A stretch of DNA of 64,000 nucleotides from Rhodococcus antarcticus (GCF_026153295.1 NZ_CP110615.1:2914001-2978000), one strand, 5' to 3'; counted from the first letter of the stretch, positions 28,566 through 37,579 are shown. Made by a program: numbers and translations. Notes: generated by a model from the letters alone, not told the origin.

Positions 28566-29819
28566 GTGACCCTCGCCCAGCCCGACTTCGCCAGCGTCGA
28601 CGACGTCGTGACCCGGTTCGCCGAGCACGGGTACATCGCCGACCACACCCTCGCCACCACGGTGTTCCTGCAGACGAGGCTGGACAAGCCCGTCCTGCTG
28701 GAGGGCCCCGCCGGCGTCGGCAAGACCGAGCTGGCCAAGACCCTCGCCGAGGTCACCGGCCGCCGGCTGCTGCGGCTGCAGTGCTACGAGGGCCAGGACG
28801 AGACCAAGGCGCTCTACGAGTGGGACTACGGCAAGCAGCTGCTCTACACCCAGGTGCTCAAGGAGAAGATCGGCCAGCTGGTGGCCGACGCGGACAGCCT
28901 GGGTGAGGCGGTGGACCGCATCGCCGCCCAGGAGAGCGTCTTCTTCTCCGAGCGCTTCCTCGCCCCGCGCCCTTTGCTCGAGGCCATCCGCAGCGAGCAG
29001 CCGGTGGTGCTGCTGGTGGACGAGGTCGACCGCGCGGACGAGGCGCTGGAGGCGGTGCTGCTGGAGCTGCTGGGCGAGAACCAGGTGTCGGTGCCCGAGC
29101 TCGGCACCTTCACCGCCACCACCGCGCCCTACGTGGTGCTGACCTCCAACAACACCCGCGACCTCTCGGCCGCCCTCAAGCGACGCTGCCTGCACATGTT
29201 CCTGGACTACCCCTCCGCCGAGCGCGAGCTGGAGATCGTCCGCACCAAGGAGACCGGGCTGACCGACGCCCTGGCCACCCAGCTGGTGGACGTCGTCCGC
29301 GGACTCCGCGAGCTGGAGCTGCGCAAGAGCCCGTCGATCTCCGAGACCATCGACTGGGCCCGCACCCTGGCCGTGCTCGGAGCCACCGAGCTCACCGCGA
29401 AGGCGTTGTCGGACACCGTGAACGTGGTGGTGAAGTACGAGAAGGACGTGCGCAGGGCCATCGAGGCGCTGCCGCGGCTGGTCGACCCCAACGCGACCCT
29501 CGACGAGGGCCCTCGCGGGCACGGGCACGGGCACGGCGGTCACGACGAGCACCCCTCCCCCAGCGCGGCGAGCGTGCCCCGCGACCCGGACGACGCCGAG
29601 GACTCCGGGCCCCGCGGCAAGGACGTCCGGGCCGGCAAGGACGCACCCGGGCGCCACGACGACGGCTACTACGGAGCTGTCTCGTCACCCACCCCAGCCG
29701 GCCCGGCGACCACCCCCCCGGGCACCCCGGCCGCGGTGCGGCCCAGCCAGGGCAGCCGCAGCTTCGCGAACGGGTTCGGGAAGAAGAAGGCCGTCGACGC
29801 ACCGCGCGGTCGGCGCTGA
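28566..29819 (+). CDS. MoxR-family AAA+ ATPase with His-rich tail
   Basis: This is a 417-residue protein. GTG at 28566 has AGGAAAGG upstream. Walker A is EGPAGVGKTELAK (about 46-58), Walker B is VVLLVDEVDRADE (about 147-159), and the sensor 1 region is LTSNNTRDLSAALKRRCL. The ATPase core ends near residue 310. It is followed by a histidine/glycine cluster (GHGHGHGGHDEH, about 317-328) and a disordered tail. MoxR proteins work with VWA partners to insert cofactors or metals into enzymes. The gene lies between mno and a VWA gene, so a role in maturing the methanol dehydrogenase is likely but inferred. Confidence 0.9.
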   Translation: MTLAQPDFASVDDVVTRFAEHGYIADHTLATTVFLQTRLDKPVLLEGPAGVGKTELAKTLAEVTGRRLLRLQCYEGQDETKALYEWDYGKQLLYTQVLKEKIGQLVADADSLGEAVDRIAAQESVFFSERFLAPRPLLEAIRSEQPVVLLVDEVDRADEALEAVLLELLGENQVSVPELGTFTATTAPYVVLTSNNTRDLSAALKRRCLHMFLDYPSAERELEIVRTKETGLTDALATQLVDVVRGLRELELRKSPSISETIDWARTLAVLGATELTAKALSDTVNVVVKYEKDVRRAIEALPRLVDPNATLDEGPRGHGHGHGGHDEHPSPSAASVPRDPDDAEDSGPRGKDVRAGKDAPGRHDDGYYGAVSSPTPAGPATTPPGTPAAVRPSQGSRSFANGFGKKKAVDAPRGRR

Positions 29820-29820
29820 C

Positions 29821-31362
29821 GTGGAGCAGAGCCTGCACCGGTTCGTCCGGCTGCTGCGCCTGCGCGGGGTGCGGATCTCGGTGCCGGAGATGCTCGACGC
29901 CATGGACGCCGCCGCCGTCCCGGGCATCCTGGCGGACAAGGCGGTGCTGCGCGAGGCGCTGCGGGTCAGCCTGGTCAAGGACCGGGAGGACGACCCGGTG
30001 TTCACCGAGGTCTTCGACAAGTACTTCGCCCTGGTGCGCGTGCAGCCCGAGGAGACCGGCCACGGTCACGGGCACGGCCACGACGACCTCTCCGACGACG
30101 GCGTCCTGGACAAGTTCACCCTCAGCGAGGAGCCCGGTCAGCTGCCCGAGCAGGGCCACGAGCACGGCAAGCCCGCCGACATCCGGGAGTACTTCGACCC
30201 TGACGACCTGGCGGCGCAGTACAACCTGCACCAGGAGGCCAACAAGATCGACCTGGCCGCGATGACCGACGAGATCGTGTTCAGCAAGGACGCCGAGGCC
30301 GTCATGGGCGAGGGCAACCGCGTCCAGATCGAGACCGACCACCTCCGCGGCGCGAGCGCCCCCGGCTCCATCTCCACCCAGACCGGTACCAAGGTGGACA
30401 CCGACCTCTCCATCGCCGAGACCGACGCCCTGTTCGGCTGGCTCGACCAGGGGACGGACGAGAACACCCCGGGGCAGGACCTCACCGACGACGCCGCGGC
30501 CCTGCGGCGGCGGCTGGCCGGGGTCCTCGCAAACCTGCCGGCGGCGCTGAAGAAGCACCTGGAGAGCCTGTTGGCCCTGGAGGACCGCATCGTCGAGGGC
30601 AAGGAGGTCGAGGCCGAGCACGTCGCCAGGGTCGACTCCGTCGGTGAGCACGAGCGTGCCGAGCTGGAGGAGAGCCTGCGCCGGCTGACCCAGAGCCTGC
30701 ACGGCGCGCTGACCCACCGTCGGAAGGCCGGGGCCCGCGGCCGGGTGGACTCCGGGCGCACCATGCGCCGCAACATGCGCTTCGACGGCGTGCCGTTCCG
30801 GCCGGTGACCGTGCAGCGGACCGAGGACAAGCCGCGCCTGGTCCTGCTGACCGACGTCAGCCTCTCGGTCCGGGCCACCGCCCGGTTCACCCTGCACCTG
30901 GTGCACGGCCTGCAAGACCTGGTGAGCCAGGTCCGCACCTTCGTCTTCGTCTCCGAGCTCGCGGAGGTGACCGACCTGTTCGCCGACCACTCCGTGGAGC
31001 ACGCGCTGGGGCTGGTGTTCGGCGGGGAGGTGCTGGACGTGGACGGCAACTCCGACCACGGGGCGGCGTTCGGCCAGTTCCTCGAGGAGCACGGCAACGC
31101 CGTCAACCGCCGCACCACGGTGCTGGTGCTCGCCGACGGCCGCAGCAACGGGCTCGACCCCAACCTCGAGGCGTTCGCGGAGATCAGCCGCCGGGCCAAG
31201 GAGACCATCTGGCTGACCCCCGAGCCGCGCTACTCCTGGGGTCTGGGCAGCTGCGACCTCCCGCTGTACGCCGAGCACTGCCAGCGGGTGCGCGTGGTCC
31301 GCGACCTGACCGGGCTCACCACGACGGCCGAGGCGCTGGCCACCGAGCAGGTGGGACGGTGA
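29821..31362 (+). CDS. VWA-domain protein (CoxE-like) with His-rich insert
   Basis: This is a 513-residue protein starting at GTG 29821, one base past the MoxR stop. The N-terminal part begins LHRFVRLLRLRGVRISVPEMLDA. A histidine run GHGHGHGHDD lies at about 80-89 and another His pair in GHEHGK. The VWA domain carries MIDAS residues DxSxS in LLTDVSLSVRAT (about 342-353). It ends with the aromatic WLTPEPRYSWGLGSCDLPLY stretch seen in CoxE-like proteins. It forms a likely chaperone pair with the preceding MoxR. The histidine runs in both partners suggest metal handling. Its stop overlaps the mftM start (GTGA). Confidence 0.88.
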   Translation: MEQSLHRFVRLLRLRGVRISVPEMLDAMDAAAVPGILADKAVLREALRVSLVKDREDDPVFTEVFDKYFALVRVQPEETGHGHGHGHDDLSDDGVLDKFTLSEEPGQLPEQGHEHGKPADIREYFDPDDLAAQYNLHQEANKIDLAAMTDEIVFSKDAEAVMGEGNRVQIETDHLRGASAPGSISTQTGTKVDTDLSIAETDALFGWLDQGTDENTPGQDLTDDAAALRRRLAGVLANLPAALKKHLESLLALEDRIVEGKEVEAEHVARVDSVGEHERAELEESLRRLTQSLHGALTHRRKAGARGRVDSGRTMRRNMRFDGVPFRPVTVQRTEDKPRLVLLTDVSLSVRATARFTLHLVHGLQDLVSQVRTFVFVSELAEVTDLFADHSVEHALGLVFGGEVLDVDGNSDHGAAFGQFLEEHGNAVNRRTTVLVLADGRSNGLDPNLEAFAEISRRAKETIWLTPEPRYSWGLGSCDLPLYAEHCQRVRVVRDLTGLTTTAEALATEQVGR

Positions 31363-32168
31363 CGCTCGCGCTCGCACCCCTGGACGTCCTCGCGCCCGGG
31401 CGGTCCGGGTCCTGGGCCCACGACGGGGTGGTCGTGGTGCGGGCGCCCGGGGCGGGCCTGCGGGCCACCCGTGGTGCACGGCTGGTCGTGACCCACGGCC
31501 TCACCGCGGACGAGCTCGACGAGTCGCTCGTCGCCCGGGTGGGAGGGCTGGTCCGCGGAGCCCGTGAGTTCGAGCTGGTTCTCACCGGGCTCGTCCGGTC
31601 CACGGTGGACGACCCCCTGCAGGCGTGGACGACGTACTACCGAAACTCCCTGGCCGCCCTCGGCGACGGGTCCGCGGCCTTCGCGCCCGTGCACGACCGG
31701 GCCGCAGGGCTGGTGCGGGGGGCGAGCGTGCTCGACCTCGGCTCGTGCTTCGGGTTCTTCCCCCTGCGCCTGGCCGCGGCCGGGCTGACCGTGACGGCCA
31801 GCGACCTCTGCGCCGGGACCGTGCGCCTGCTGGCTGCGGTGGCGCCGCAGCTCGGGGTGGAGCTCGGGACGCTCGTGTGCGACGCCGCCGCGGTACCCCG
31901 ACCGGACGGCTGCGCCGACACCGTGACCGTGCTGCACGTGCTGGAGCACCTGGACCCCGAGCACGGGGAAGCGGTGCTGGCCGAGGCCGTCCGGCTGGCC
32001 CGGCGCAGGGTGGTGGTGGCGGTACCCCTCGAGGACACCGCCACCACCTGCCACGGCCACGTGCGGACCTTCACCCTGGACGGCCTGGCGGCGCTCGCGG
32101 ACGCCCTGCCCGGCCGGACCCGCGTCAGCGAGCACCACGGCGGCTGGCTGGTGCTCGACGTCGGCTGA
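31359..32168 (+). CDS. mftM: Mycofactocin oligosaccharide methyltransferase
   Basis: This is a 269-residue SAM-dependent methyltransferase. GTG at 31359 overlaps the VWA stop by 4 bases. The Rossmann motif I is VLDLGSCFGFFPLRLA (about 124-139), with TVTASDLCAG as motif II and VTVLHVLEHLDPEHG as the acidic/HVLEH motif. The 110 residues before it (DELDESLVARVGGLVRGAREFELVLTGL, WTTYYRNSLAALG) match the MftM type that 2-O-methylates the second glucose of mycofactocin's glycan chain. In mycobacteria mftM is encoded near the mno-type gene rather than in the main mft cluster; the same linkage is seen here. The assignment is strong from context plus fold. Confidence 0.85.
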   Translation: MTLALAPLDVLAPGRSGSWAHDGVVVVRAPGAGLRATRGARLVVTHGLTADELDESLVARVGGLVRGAREFELVLTGLVRSTVDDPLQAWTTYYRNSLAALGDGSAAFAPVHDRAAGLVRGASVLDLGSCFGFFPLRLAAAGLTVTASDLCAGTVRLLAAVAPQLGVELGTLVCDAAAVPRPDGCADTVTVLHVLEHLDPEHGEAVLAEAVRLARRRVVVAVPLEDTATTCHGHVRTFTLDGLAALADALPGRTRVSEHHGGWLVLDVG

Positions 32169-32208
32169 GCGGCGTGTCGGCTGCGGGGCCTCAGGGCGAC
32201 CGTGGCGG

Positions 32209-32838
32209 TCACTTGCCCAGGGCTGCGCACTCCGGGGTGTTGGTGAGAGCGGAGTCGAGCTCGGCCGGGGTGCTGGCCTCGAGCTCGGTGAACGCACCCT
32301 GGAACGGGTCGGACATGGTGCTGAGGCCACCGGTGAGGGCCTGCAGCGCGCTCGGGTCGGTCAGGTCCACCGCCGACGCCTGGTCGGCGAGACCCTGGAA
32401 GGTCTGGCCGGCGGCGGTGAAGGCCGCCGCGGCCTTGGGCACGAAGTCCTCGGCCCCGTCCACCGGGGGGGCGTCGAGCGTCGAGATGGCCGTGGCGGTG
32501 TCGGTGAACGCGCTCGCGAACGTGCTGTAGATCCCGACGATGTAGGCCTTGGCACCGTCGGGGGTGGACATGTCCGCCGCCGAGGGGTCGCCGATGGTCG
32601 AGGTGGCGTCGGAGATGGGCTTGGCTGCGGAGCAGAAGCTCGCCGCCCAGGCCGTCAGGTCGCCACTGGCGCTCGCGGACGAGCTCGAGGACTCCGGGGA
32701 CGACGACGCGCCGGCGGAGGTGCTCGACGCCGAGGCCGGCGCCGCGGTCGCGGTGCCCTTCTCGGAGGAGGTGCAGCCGCCGAGCAGGAGCGAGACCGCG
32801 GCGACGGCGAGGACGGCGGCGGTGGCGTCACGACGCAC
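32209..32838 (-). CDS. Hypothetical secreted lipoprotein
   Basis: This is a 209-residue protein. GTG at 32838 is preferred because GGGGGA lies 7 bases upstream and it places the signal peptide at the N-terminus; the frame stays open upstream to 32904. The lipobox is LLLGGC (Cys about 20). A Ser/Ala-rich tether follows, then a helical domain of about 150 residues with two cysteines (ASFCSAAKP and TPECAALGK) that may pair. It resembles small actinobacterial lipoproteins of unknown function. It is convergent with mftM across a 40-base gap. Confidence 0.7.
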   Translation of the reverse strand: MRRDATAAVLAVAAVSLLLGGCTSSEKGTATAAPASASSTSAGASSSPESSSSSASASGDLTAWAASFCSAAKPISDATSTIGDPSAADMSTPDGAKAYIVGIYSTFASAFTDTATAISTLDAPPVDGAEDFVPKAAAAFTAAGQTFQGLADQASAVDLTDPSALQALTGGLSTMSDPFQGAFTELEASTPAELDSALTNTPECAALGK

Positions 32839-32950
32839 GAGAGGTCCCCCCTGGACGTGTGGCCCGGACCACGCGTCCGAGGGTGCACGGGTGAGATTAG
32901 TCAACCGCAGGCAGTGCCGAGCCCGGGAGCGGTCACGGTCCGGCCACGGT

Positions 32951-33601
32951 TCAGATCAAGCCACTCTTGCTCGCCGCGTACACGGCCTCCGCACGCCGGG
33001 AGACCGAGAGCTTGCGCATGATGTTGCTGACGTGGAACTTCACCGTCGTCGCGGAGATGTACAGCCGCCCGCCGATGTCCTTGTTGGACAGACCGTTGGC
33101 CAGCAGCCGGAGCACGTCCAGCTCGCGGTCGGTGAGCCGTTCGTGCTGCACGCTGCGCCCGTTGAGGGATCGGACCACCGCAGCAGCGCTTCGGGCGTCG
33201 AACGCGCTCTCACCCAGCGACACGGCCCGGATGGCTCGCACGAGCTCGGTGGTGTCCACGTCCTTGACCACGTAGCCCCGGGCCCCGGCGTGCACGGCCT
33301 GCACGACGAGGTGCTCGTCGAGGAAGGTGGTGAGCACGAGCAGCCCCAGGCCGGGATGTTCCCGGGAGAGCACGGTGCACAGCTCGAGGCCCTCGTGGTC
33401 CGAGCGCGCGGAGAGCTTGAGGTCCAGCAGCACGACGTCCGGCGCCACGCTCGCGACCACCGCCACCGCCTCGGCGAACGAGGACGCCTCCCCCACCACC
33501 GTCAGGTCCGGCTCCCGCTCCAGCACCGAGCGAAGTCCCTCGCGGAGGATCGCGTGGTCGTCGACCAGGACGATCCGTGAGACCGCGACCGCCGTGCTCA
33601 C
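32951..33601 (-). CDS. NarL/LuxR-type response regulator (MadR-like)
   Basis: This is a 216-residue protein starting at GTG 33601, overlapping the kinase stop by 4 bases. The receiver domain has acidic residues Asp14-Asp15, the phosphoacceptor Asp60 in VVLLDLKLS, and the conserved Lys in GYVVKDVD. The LuxR-type helix-turn-helix is LTDRELDVLRLLANGLSNKDIGGRLYISATTVKFHVSNIMRKL (about 146-190). It forms an operon with an alcohol dehydrogenase and a sensor kinase. This resembles the MadS/MadR-type two-component pairs described with mycofactocin-associated dehydrogenases. That name is an inference from context. Confidence 0.88.
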   Translation of the reverse strand: MSTAVAVSRIVLVDDHAILREGLRSVLEREPDLTVVGEASSFAEAVAVVASVAPDVVLLDLKLSARSDHEGLELCTVLSREHPGLGLLVLTTFLDEHLVVQAVHAGARGYVVKDVDTTELVRAIRAVSLGESAFDARSAAAVVRSLNGRSVQHERLTDRELDVLRLLANGLSNKDIGGRLYISATTVKFHVSNIMRKLSVSRRAEAVYAASKSGLI

Positions 33602-34992
33602 GCCCGCGCCGCCTGGTCCAGCGGCACGCGGGCGGCCACGCGCACCCCGCCGAGCCGGGCCCGGCGCACCTCGAGCGTGCCACCGAGCTCACGCGCCCGG
33701 GCCTGCATGTTCGCCAGACCCCGGTGCCGACCGTCGAGGTCGCTGGCGGCGGCCAGCCGCAGGACGGTGCGCAGCCGCGCCGGGTCGCCGTCCCCGTCGT
33801 CGGCCACCGAGAGCACCACGTCCCCCGGGTGGAAGGCCAGCCGCACCACGGCGCGCGAGGCGTGGCCGTGCACCGCCGTGTTGAACAGCGCCTCGCCCGC
33901 GATCCGCAGCAGGGCGTGCTCGACGCCCGACGGCAGCTCGCACGGGTTCCCCTCCACGCGCAGCAGCACCTGGAGCTCGTCGGGCATGTGCACCGTGCAG
34001 AGCTGCTCCAGCATCTCCGGCAGCGAGGACCGACCGGCGTCGTCACCGTGGTTGAGCGCGTAGATGGCCGAGCGCAGCTGCTCGACCGCGCGCCGGGTGA
34101 GGTCCTTGGCCACTCCCAGTCGCTCGACGAGCCGCTCGTCGACACCCCTGCCGTCCCGGGCGAGCTCGCTGCGGCACACCTCGACCTGCATGCCCGCCGA
34201 GAGCACGCACTGGGTGACGCTGTCGTGCAGCTCGCGGGCGATGCGGTGCCGCTCGGAGTCGAGGACCTCCCGCCGGTGGGCCACCCCGAGCTGGCGCTGG
34301 GTCGCCTCGAGCTCGGCGTTGCGCACGGCGAGGTCGCCCGCGTGCTGGCGGGACTGCTCGTAGGCACGCTCGGAGCTGACCAGCAGGGAGCGGCTGCGCT
34401 GGTACAGCGCGGAGTTCTGCAGGGCCACGGCCGTCTGGCTGGCCAGGATCCGGAGCACCGAGAGGTCGGTGCCGTCGATCGCACGACGCTCCGGCGTCCA
34501 CGCCACGAAGGCCCCCACCACCCCACCGTCGAGCTCCACCGGCACGTGCACGTGGTGGGTGGGGCCGGGGCCGTCGCCGTGTCCGTGGTCGTGCTCCACG
34601 AGCAGCCCGGCCCGGGTGCCGTCCAGGTGCACCCGCACGAGCTCGGGGAGCGTGGCGGAGACGGGGCGGGCCTCCCCACCCGGCCCGAGCACGAGCTCGC
34701 GGGGGTCCGCGTCCGGCAGCGCACCGTCGGCCAGGGCGAACAGCACCCAGTCCGCGGACAGGTGCTCCGCGGCGGCCTCGACCACCGAGCGAACCAGCGT
34801 CTCCGGCCCCTCGACCGTGCGGACCAGGGCGTGGGAGATCGTGTCCAGGGCGTGCACCACGCGCTCCAGACGCTCGGCCGCCCCGCGGTACTGCGGGTAG
34901 TAGGTCCCCTTGCCCGAACGAACCCCGGTGAGGCTCTCCAGGTCCGGGCGCTGGGCCCGGCGGGGGTGCGCGAAGGTGGGGTCGGCCGCCAT
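33598..34992 (-). CDS. GAF-domain sensor histidine kinase (MadS-like)
   Basis: This is a 464-residue protein. ATG at 34992 is two bases past the alcohol dehydrogenase stop, so translation is probably coupled. A GAF-like domain spans about 55-195 and includes a His-rich stretch (VEHDHGHGDGPGPTHHVHV, about 132-150). A short coiled segment precedes the HisKA_3 dimerisation helix with His256 in RHRIARELHDSVTQ. The HATPase domain has N-box-like GEALFNTAVHGHA and G-box DDGDGD. There are no membrane segments, so it senses a cytoplasmic signal. The His-rich sensor loop might bind a metal or gas ligand. Confidence 0.88.
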   Translation of the reverse strand: MAADPTFAHPRRAQRPDLESLTGVRSGKGTYYPQYRGAAERLERVVHALDTISHALVRTVEGPETLVRSVVEAAAEHLSADWVLFALADGALPDADPRELVLGPGGEARPVSATLPELVRVHLDGTRAGLLVEHDHGHGDGPGPTHHVHVPVELDGGVVGAFVAWTPERRAIDGTDLSVLRILASQTAVALQNSALYQRSRSLLVSSERAYEQSRQHAGDLAVRNAELEATQRQLGVAHRREVLDSERHRIARELHDSVTQCVLSAGMQVEVCRSELARDGRGVDERLVERLGVAKDLTRRAVEQLRSAIYALNHGDDAGRSSLPEMLEQLCTVHMPDELQVLLRVEGNPCELPSGVEHALLRIAGEALFNTAVHGHASRAVVRLAFHPGDVVLSVADDGDGDPARLRTVLRLAAASDLDGRHRGLANMQARARELGGTLEVRRARLGGVRVAARVPLDQAARA

Positions 34993-34994
34993 CG

Positions 34995-36224
34995 CTACAG
35001 CGCCGCCCGGAACATCGTCATGACCTGCTCCACCGAGGCGGTGCGGGGGTTCGTCGACATGCACGCGTCACCCAGGGTGAGGCTGGCCAGCCGGGGCAGG
35101 TCGGCCTCGGTGACCCCGAGCTGGGCGAGCCCGGCGGGCACCCCCACCCGCCGGGCCAGCACGGCCACGGCGTCGGCCACGGCCTCCCCCGCCTCGGGTG
35201 CCGGCCCGCGCGCCTCGGGCAGGCCCAGCGAGGCTGCGATGGCGAGGAAGGGCGTCGGGTCGCCCAGGGCGTTGAAGCGGATGACGTGCGGGAGCAGGAC
35301 CCCGTTCACCACGCCGTGCGGCAGGTCCAGCATGCCGCCGACCTGGTGGCTCATCGCGTGGGTCGCGCCGAGGATGGCGTTGGTGAAGGCCAGGCCGGCC
35401 TCGAGGCTCGCCTGCGCCATGAGGCTGCGGTGCCCGGTGTGCGCGGGATCGTCGATGGTGTGCACGAGGTTCTGCTCGACCAGGCCGATGGCCCGCAGGG
35501 CGTGGTGGTCGGTGAGCGGGTTGTGGGCCAGGGAGACGAAGGCCTCGATGCCGTGGGTGAGCGCGTCGAGCCCGGTCGCCGCGTTGAGCCACTCCGGCAT
35601 CGTGGTGAGCAGCCGGGGGTCGATGACCGTGACGTCCGGGACGAGCACCCGCCCGATGATGGTGATCTTGGTGTGCCGCTGGGTGTCGGTGACGATGCAG
35701 AACTGGGAGACGTCCGCCCCCGTGCCCGAGGTGGACGGAACCACGACCAGGGGAGGGATGGGCAGGGTCACGAGGTCCACGCCCTCGTAGTCCAGGATGT
35801 GGCCGCCGTTCGAGGCCAGCACCGCGACGCCCTTGGCCGCATCGATGACGGAGCCGCCACCCAGTCCCACCAGCACGTCGCAGCCCGCGGCCGCGTAGGT
35901 CTCGTACCCCGCCGCGATCTCGTGGTCCTTCGGGTTCGGGGTCAACCCGCTCCACACCACCGGCTGCAGCGCGGCGTCGCGCAGGTGCCCGAGCAGCTCG
36001 TCCACCCAGCCGGACTCGACGAGACCCGGATCGGTCACCAGCATCGGCCGGTGCCCACCCAGGCGCCGGGCGGCGTGTGCGGCCTCGACGAGCGAACCCG
36101 GCCCGAACACGATCTCCGGCGCGTGGAACTTGGCGATGCGCGGGGGCCGGCCGTCCGACGCCGCCCGCCCGTGCGGGGCTTCGACCGTGGGGGGCGACGG
36201 GGTGGGCAGCTGGGTCACGACCAC
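34995..36224 (-). CDS. Iron-containing alcohol dehydrogenase
   Basis: This is a 409-residue group III alcohol dehydrogenase starting at GTG 36224, with GAGGAGGGG upstream. The NAD-binding GLGGGSVIDAAKG is at about 118-130. Metal ligands are expected in DALTHGIEAFVS and in GATHAMSHQVGGMLDLPHGVVNG. The N-terminal 30 residues are a Pro-rich extension absent from typical members. It is a relative of the methanol dehydrogenase at 27 kb, but lacks the NDMA-type KEFHPFPRA signature. It leads an operon with the sensor kinase and response regulator, so the pair probably senses its substrate or product. A Crp-like dyad lies 62 bases upstream. Confidence 0.9.
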   Translation of the reverse strand: MVVTQLPTPSPPTVEAPHGRAASDGRPPRIAKFHAPEIVFGPGSLVEAAHAARRLGGHRPMLVTDPGLVESGWVDELLGHLRDAALQPVVWSGLTPNPKDHEIAAGYETYAAAGCDVLVGLGGGSVIDAAKGVAVLASNGGHILDYEGVDLVTLPIPPLVVVPSTSGTGADVSQFCIVTDTQRHTKITIIGRVLVPDVTVIDPRLLTTMPEWLNAATGLDALTHGIEAFVSLAHNPLTDHHALRAIGLVEQNLVHTIDDPAHTGHRSLMAQASLEAGLAFTNAILGATHAMSHQVGGMLDLPHGVVNGVLLPHVIRFNALGDPTPFLAIAASLGLPEARGPAPEAGEAVADAVAVLARRVGVPAGLAQLGVTEADLPRLASLTLGDACMSTNPRTASVEQVMTMFRAAL

Positions 36225-36285
36225 GTCGTCCCCTCCTCTCGGCGCGGCGCCGTGGAGGGCGGTGCCCTGAACCTCAGTGGCGGTG

Positions 36286-36301
36286 TGTGACCCAGGTTAC
36301 A
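36286..36301. promoter_or_regulatory. Crp-spaced dyad upstream of the iron-type alcohol dehydrogenase
   Basis: TGTGA-CCCAGG-TTACA matches TGTGA-N6-TCACA with one mismatch. It extends outward to a 22-base near-palindrome (36283-36304, arms GTGTGTGACC and GGTTACACAC). It lies about 60 bases upstream of the GTG start, in promoter position. Confidence 0.6.
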
Positions 36302-36430
36302 CACGCTCGACCACAGCCTCTCCCGTCCGCGCACCACCTCGCCGGGGTGCGTCCTGACCGCGACGCTACCCAGCGGCGCTCGGCGGACCACCGTCACCAG
36401 GGAGGGGGTGCACCTGCCCGTTCGGGCAGG

Positions 36431-37579
36431 TCAGCCCGTGTGGTGGATGCTGCCCTCGAGCTCGGTGAGCCGCTTGCCCCCGCCGCCCCAGCGTCCCGCG
36501 ATGATCTCCGCAGCGATGGACACGGCCGTCTCCTCGGGCGTGCGTGCTCCCAGGTCCAGCCCGATGGGGCTGTACAGCCGCGCGAGCTGGGCGTCGGTCA
36601 TCCCCCGCTCGCGCAGCTGGGACTCGCGGTCGTCGTGGGTGCGGCGGCTGCCCATCGCGCCCACGTAGGCCGGGCGGGCGTCCCAGCCGTCGTCGCCCAG
36701 CGCGAGCTCCAGCAGCGGCACGTCGAACTTGGCGTCGTGGGTGAGCACGCAGAGCACGGTGCGCTCGTCCAGGCGCCCCGCGTCCCGCTCGGCCAGCAGG
36801 TACTGGTGCGGCCAGGCCACCACGACCTCGTCGGCGGCCGGGAAGCGCTTGGGCGTGGCGAAGACGGCCCGCGCGTCGCAGACGGTCACGTGGTAGCCGA
36901 GGAAGTGGCCCATCCGGGCGGCCGCGGCCGCGAAGTCGATGGCGCCGAAGACGAGCATGCGGGCGGGCGGGGCGTAGGAGGCCACGAACACCTCCATGCC
37001 GTCGCCGAGTCGCTCGCCGTCCGCGCCGTAGCGCAGGGTGCCGTTGCGCCCCGCGGCCAGCAGCCCGCGGGCGTCGTCGGTGACGGCGGCGTCGGCGCGC
37101 ACCGAGCCCAGGGTGCCGCTGGCCCGCTGGCCGTCCGCCCCGTCGGTGAACAGCACCCGTCGCTGGCCCACCCGGGCCGGGTCCGGGTGCACCGTGGTGG
37201 TGGCCACGGCCACCGGACGGCCGGTCGCGATGGCCTCGGCCACCTCACCGAGCTCCGGGAAGGTCTGGGGGTCGAGCTTCTCCACGAACACGTCGAGGAT
37301 GCCGCCACAGGTCAGGCCCACGGCGAAGGCGTCGTCGTCGGAGACGCCGTAGCGCTGCAGCACCGGCACCCCGTCCGCGACGACCTGCTGGGCCAGCTCG
37401 TACACCGCGCCCTCGACGCAGCCACCGCTGACGCTGCCGACCACCGCGCCGTCGCCGCCGAGCAGCATCGAGGCCCCCGGCTGGCGCGGGGAGGACTTCC
37501 ACGTCCCCACGACGGTGGCCAGGGCCACGGGCCGGCCCTCCTTCCACCAGTGCAGCGTCTCCGACAGGACCTCACGCAT
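36431..37579 (-). CDS. XdhC/CoxI-family molybdenum cofactor maturation protein
   Basis: This is a 382-residue protein starting at ATG 37579, overlapping the preceding VWA gene by 8 bases. The N-terminal XdhC/CoxI domain has ALATVVGTWKSSPRQPGASML, SVSGGCVEGAVYELA and GLTCGGILDVFVE with the conserved cysteines. The C-terminal Rossmann-like domain has MLVFGAIDFAAAAARMG, VCDARAVFATPKRFP and YVGAMGSRRTHDDR. XdhC proteins bind and sulfurate or deliver the Mo cofactor to xanthine-oxidase-family enzymes. It probably matures the CoxSLM enzyme encoded 27 kb away, since no other Mo hydroxylase is present in the window. Confidence 0.92.
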   Translation of the reverse strand: MREVLSETLHWWKEGRPVALATVVGTWKSSPRQPGASMLLGGDGAVVGSVSGGCVEGAVYELAQQVVADGVPVLQRYGVSDDDAFAVGLTCGGILDVFVEKLDPQTFPELGEVAEAIATGRPVAVATTTVHPDPARVGQRRVLFTDGADGQRASGTLGSVRADAAVTDDARGLLAAGRNGTLRYGADGERLGDGMEVFVASYAPPARMLVFGAIDFAAAAARMGHFLGYHVTVCDARAVFATPKRFPAADEVVVAWPHQYLLAERDAGRLDERTVLCVLTHDAKFDVPLLELALGDDGWDARPAYVGAMGSRRTHDDRESQLRERGMTDAQLARLYSPIGLDLGARTPEETAVSIAAEIIAGRWGGGGKRLTELEGSIHHTG

